Shown: positions 61,062-64,000 of the stretch, in pieces
Numbering within the stretch: position 1 is the stretch's first letter
Layout: the number at the start of each line of letters is the position of its first letter
Source of the DNA: Lumnitzera littorea
Taxonomy: Eukaryota; Streptophyta; Magnoliopsida; Myrtales; Combretaceae
Length of the DNA stretch: 64,000 nucleotides
Assembly: GCA_024138015.1 (NCBI GenBank)
Contig: JAMXBB010000009.1
Coordinates: 16,453,235 to 16,517,234, forward strand
Direction: 5' to 3'
Position numbers and translations under genes: made by a program
Notes under the pieces: generated by a model
Databases searched by the model: none
Told to the model about the DNA's origin: nothing
What the model saw: the letters and a program-made list of their open reading frames with translations, nothing else

Positions 61062-64000
61062 ATCTCCCCTTTTTTGATGAGGACAAAACTCTTATATACT
61101 TATGAGCTCCCACTCAATTTAGCACTTAATTTCAAGATATTTGATAATTGAATAAGATTGAGTGGAAAGCTTATGTAATGAAAGTATTGATTCATTTCAT
61201 GATGACTTGATATATTGGATATATTAAATTTATAAGTGCTAAGATATAATATATGTCCAAAAGTTTAAAAGGGAGATGACCATTACCTAATTAACTTACC
61301 ATTGACTAATCAACTTACCAAAAATATTAATTTAACCAATCTAAGCAATTTTTTACTAACGGCTTGAATCAAACAATTAATGACTTGAATATTTCTCCCC
61401 CTTTCGTCTCGTAAAAAAAAGGAGGATCTAGGCGGTGAAGAAGAAAGAAGATTTAAGTTGAAAATTTGGTAGAGTACCGATTTATACTGGAGAGTATACC
61501 TCCTATAAGAAGAAGATCAAGGATACATAAGGGTCGAAAAGATCAGTAAAACAGCCAGCAATGAGAAGCAAACATAGCAAAATAAGTTCATGTAGGGTAA
61601 GATTGCAGTAGATAAACTACAATAAGGCCACAAATATCCAACATAAAGAGTAGGTCCACTAAGGACTAAGGTTCACAATACAACAACAAAATTATAGAGT
61701 GGCCAAAGGCTAAGTCCTTAAAAAAAAAAAAAACAGAATAAAGATAGAGAGCTAAAGTGCATAACTAAGCAGCAGGAGGATCGCTGTCCTAAGTTGGAGG
61801 AGGAAAAGGGCAAGAAGGGTAATGGTAGTTTAGCTGAAAATTACTATAGAGCCCTTGAAACTCATTATGTAAATGATCATGAATGTCCTCCCGGAGTTGA
61901 TTGAAGTACATATCTATGTATTAATAAAAAGGATGTTGAGATGCTAAAGGAGCAGTTGGATCAAAAGATGGGAACCCATAATTAGGTGGATGCTGGTGAG
62001 AAGATCCCTCAAGTAGAGGAGTAGCAACATGGCTAAGAGCCGCACTAAAGTGAGTATGAGCATTGGGACTACTTGGCTCATTAGAAGATGTAATAGGATC
62101 TTGTGGACTGTGCTCAAAGCTAAGATTAAGAAGAAGAAGGTCTTTCCTCCTAATCCAATTGTTTTCTGTTTTCTTCTAAATCCCTCTACAAATATCAATT
62201 AATTCAAGGTACTTAACTCAAGCAACCCGTGGAGGTAAAGGAAATTGTACACCCTTTTTGATAAGCAGTTGTGTAACCAATTGCCCAAAACGAAGGAAAG
62301 CTTGAGATAGGTTATTGGTAACATGTTTAAAGCACTGAACCATTATGCTAAAAAAATCGATTTGCTTGTTCATAAGCAAATAATAGAGGATCCATAAATC
62401 TTGAAGGGTAACATTGGATTGTTGGCCTAGTTGAGGGCAATAACTATAGATCACAATATGGTGGAGGATTTTTGTTCTAAGGTTTAGTCGGATGGCAACT
62501 AAGTTTTTTTCCTTTCCCTAGTTTCCTCTAATACTCTTATATCTAAAGACTATCTCATAGAATTTTGCCCCATAATAATTGACATTTACATCCATTCCTC
62601 CAACAGCAGCGCCGATAAGGCTACAAATATGCTTAGGAGTAACAGTAATGAAAGTACCATAAACATAAGTATAAAGGATACGATAATGTATTTCATCACT
62701 AGGGTTCATTTTCAATTTAGGTCGACCCTGATCATTTAGAGAATCCAACATGTTACAGTAAAAATATTTAAGAGTGTCATCATGTACCTCATTAGGAAGG
62801 CGAAGGATGTCAAGAACATGGTTGATGATGATACCGGGAATAGCCGAAATCTGAAACTCATCGAGTACCTTCGAAGGATAGAAGATGCCGGTATCGACTT
62901 CAAGGTTGGCAAACTTTTCAAATCATTGGGCATGCTGGCATGTAAGAAAAAGATGGTGGTCATAGGCTAGGGGTACGAGACCATAAGTAATGTGTGGTGC
63001 CATAGGTGTTTAGTGAGGTGTATGTGATAGATAGGTAAGGGCATATATGATGAAGAGGATGAGGGAGAGGGGTAAAGGTGTATATTATAGTATGTGGGAG
63101 TGCAGGTGATTGAGTTGGCATGACGATGGAGGCGTGTAGACAATGTGTGGCAGCGTGACGGTTGAGGGGTATAGTTAGAGAGAGAAAATGAGGAGAAGAA
63201 GAAGAAGAAGGAGAAGTGGGATGCAATGAGGAGAGAGAAAGATAGGTGAGAGAGTGGAGAGTTGATATAGGGAAGAAAAATGAGATTTTAATGGAGGGGA
63301 TGTGGTAGATTGAAGAGAGAGAAAGAGGCTAGGGTTTAAAGGGAAAATAATAGGATTTTTGGAAGAAGATAGAAGGAGAGAGAGATGGTTTGGTGCGACT
63401 TAAGTCACGCTTGGAAACTGATGAATTTGCATGGCAGTGATGCGAACATAAGCAAAATTAAAGGCTTAACGAATGGAGTATATCGATATGCTAGTGGTTA
63501 GGTAAATTGGCATGCTGGTTCATCGAACAAAACCGAAATGAATAAAAAATCTAGGGTAGTATATTAGCAAGCCGGTATGTGGGAAAGCTAGCATGCCGAT
63601 GTTCTGCAATTTTGCAGAAAAATAGTTAAGTCCTCTTTATTGATCAAAATTACCCATTCAAATTGATTTGTAGTGAGTCAATGAACATTCTAACGCTTTA
63701 AACAAATTTATTTGAGTCCGTTAAGAACTAAGAAAATTAAATTTTAACTCACATCAAGGATTTAGCCAAATCAAATTCATTGAATCATGTAATTCATGAT
63801 AAAGTGAAAGTTTCCATGAATGAGCAAATTATGTGTATAGGCATTGGGTTTCTTTTTTTTTTTTTTTTTTTTTTTGCACACCAACACTTTAAGCAAATTT
63901 CAAATATATGTTTGAGTATAGTAGGCATAAAATATTGCTTTAAGGCTCTACAAAATATAAAATCACTACTTGAGTTTCTTAATCATGCAAGTGGCTAGAG
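61062..64000 (-). mobile_element. Interior of a minus-strand LTR element, continuing past the window
   Basis: To the right of the probable 3' LTR. Most of its coding signal is the broken protein at about 61750-62970. The 61380-61750 part is noncoding and purine-rich. 63000-63400 is very purine-rich on the plus strand (GAGAGAGAAA, GAAGAAGAAGAAG). Poly-T lies at 63851-63875. No reverse transcriptase or integrase is visible in this 2.9 kb, so the element may be nonautonomous or its pol may lie beyond the edge. Confidence 0.5.
61750..62970 (-). pseudogene. Putative plant transposon protein, broken
   Basis: One minus-strand frame gives a long coherent reading with only a few stops: 'FANLEVDTGIFYPSKVLDEF', 'IINHVLDILRLPNEVHDDTL', 'GRPKLKMNPSDEIHYRILYT', 'ICSLIGAAVGGMDVN', stop after KSIRGN, 'VTLQDLWILYYLLMNKQIDF', 'FLRFGQLVTQLLIKKGVQF', then a Pro/Ser/His-rich tail. 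This resembles the uncharacterised 'putative plant transposon protein' family found in many plant LTR elements (pattern: ILRLPNEG-like word, later LPYG-LLTRIF-like word). Function is unknown. Confidence 0.6.

Noticed and set aside
1..64000. CRISPR-like arrays, phage or bacterial operons, or a new defence-type system
   Set aside because: No regularly spaced repeats with unique spacers, no ribosome-binding-site-led gene clusters; everything recognised fits a plant chromosome with genes and transposons.

Overview
This window looks like nuclear DNA from a flowering plant, most likely a eudicot. The reasons are AT-rich sequence, GT-AG introns with T-rich acceptors, plant gene families, Ty1/copia and Ty3/gypsy LTR retrotransposons, MITE-like elements and a plastid DNA fragment in the nucleus. 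I cannot name the species. Many of the open reading frames are chance frames in intergenic or transposon DNA. I recognise two intact genes and one broken gene copy.

Genes. (1) 647-4949, minus strand: a multi-exon aconitate hydratase remnant that keeps introns but has lost internal coding segments, including the parts carrying the iron-sulphur cysteines. (2) 19216-21038, plus strand: an intact five-exon, 235-residue membrane RING-H2 protein of the NEP1-interacting protein (NIP1/NIP2) type. (3) 40858-44958, plus strand: an intact ten-exon, 528-residue secreted, probably GPI-anchored, pepsin-like aspartyl protease. As I recall, the same three families lie close together in Arabidopsis (ACO1 At4g35830, NIP1 At4g35840, protease At4g35880; duplicated block NIP2 At2g17730, protease At2g17760). 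The window is therefore probably an ancestral gene block, expanded by transposons, in which the aconitase copy has decayed.

Mobile DNA. 5.5-11.2 kb holds a hAT-like nonautonomous element with an 8-bp target duplication, a second candidate element, a 1.5-kb fold-back element and a dispersed direct repeat. 22670-32176 is an old gypsy-type retrotransposon with both LTRs, gag and protease but no reverse transcriptase or integrase, and with a nested insertion. 34096-40109 is a decayed copia element on the minus strand. It is interrupted by another hAT-like element, by a plastid rps7 fragment and by a further repeat. About 54396-58385 is a decayed Tat-type gypsy pol remnant flanked by duplicated non-coding blocks. 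From about 60.1 kb to the right edge is part of another minus-strand LTR element. The rest (11.2-19.1, 45.0-52.8 kb and shorter gaps) is AT-rich intergenic DNA with simple repeats.

I found no bacterial-style system, CRISPR array, RNA gene or clearly new system. The most unusual item is the layered insertion around the plastid rps7 fragment.
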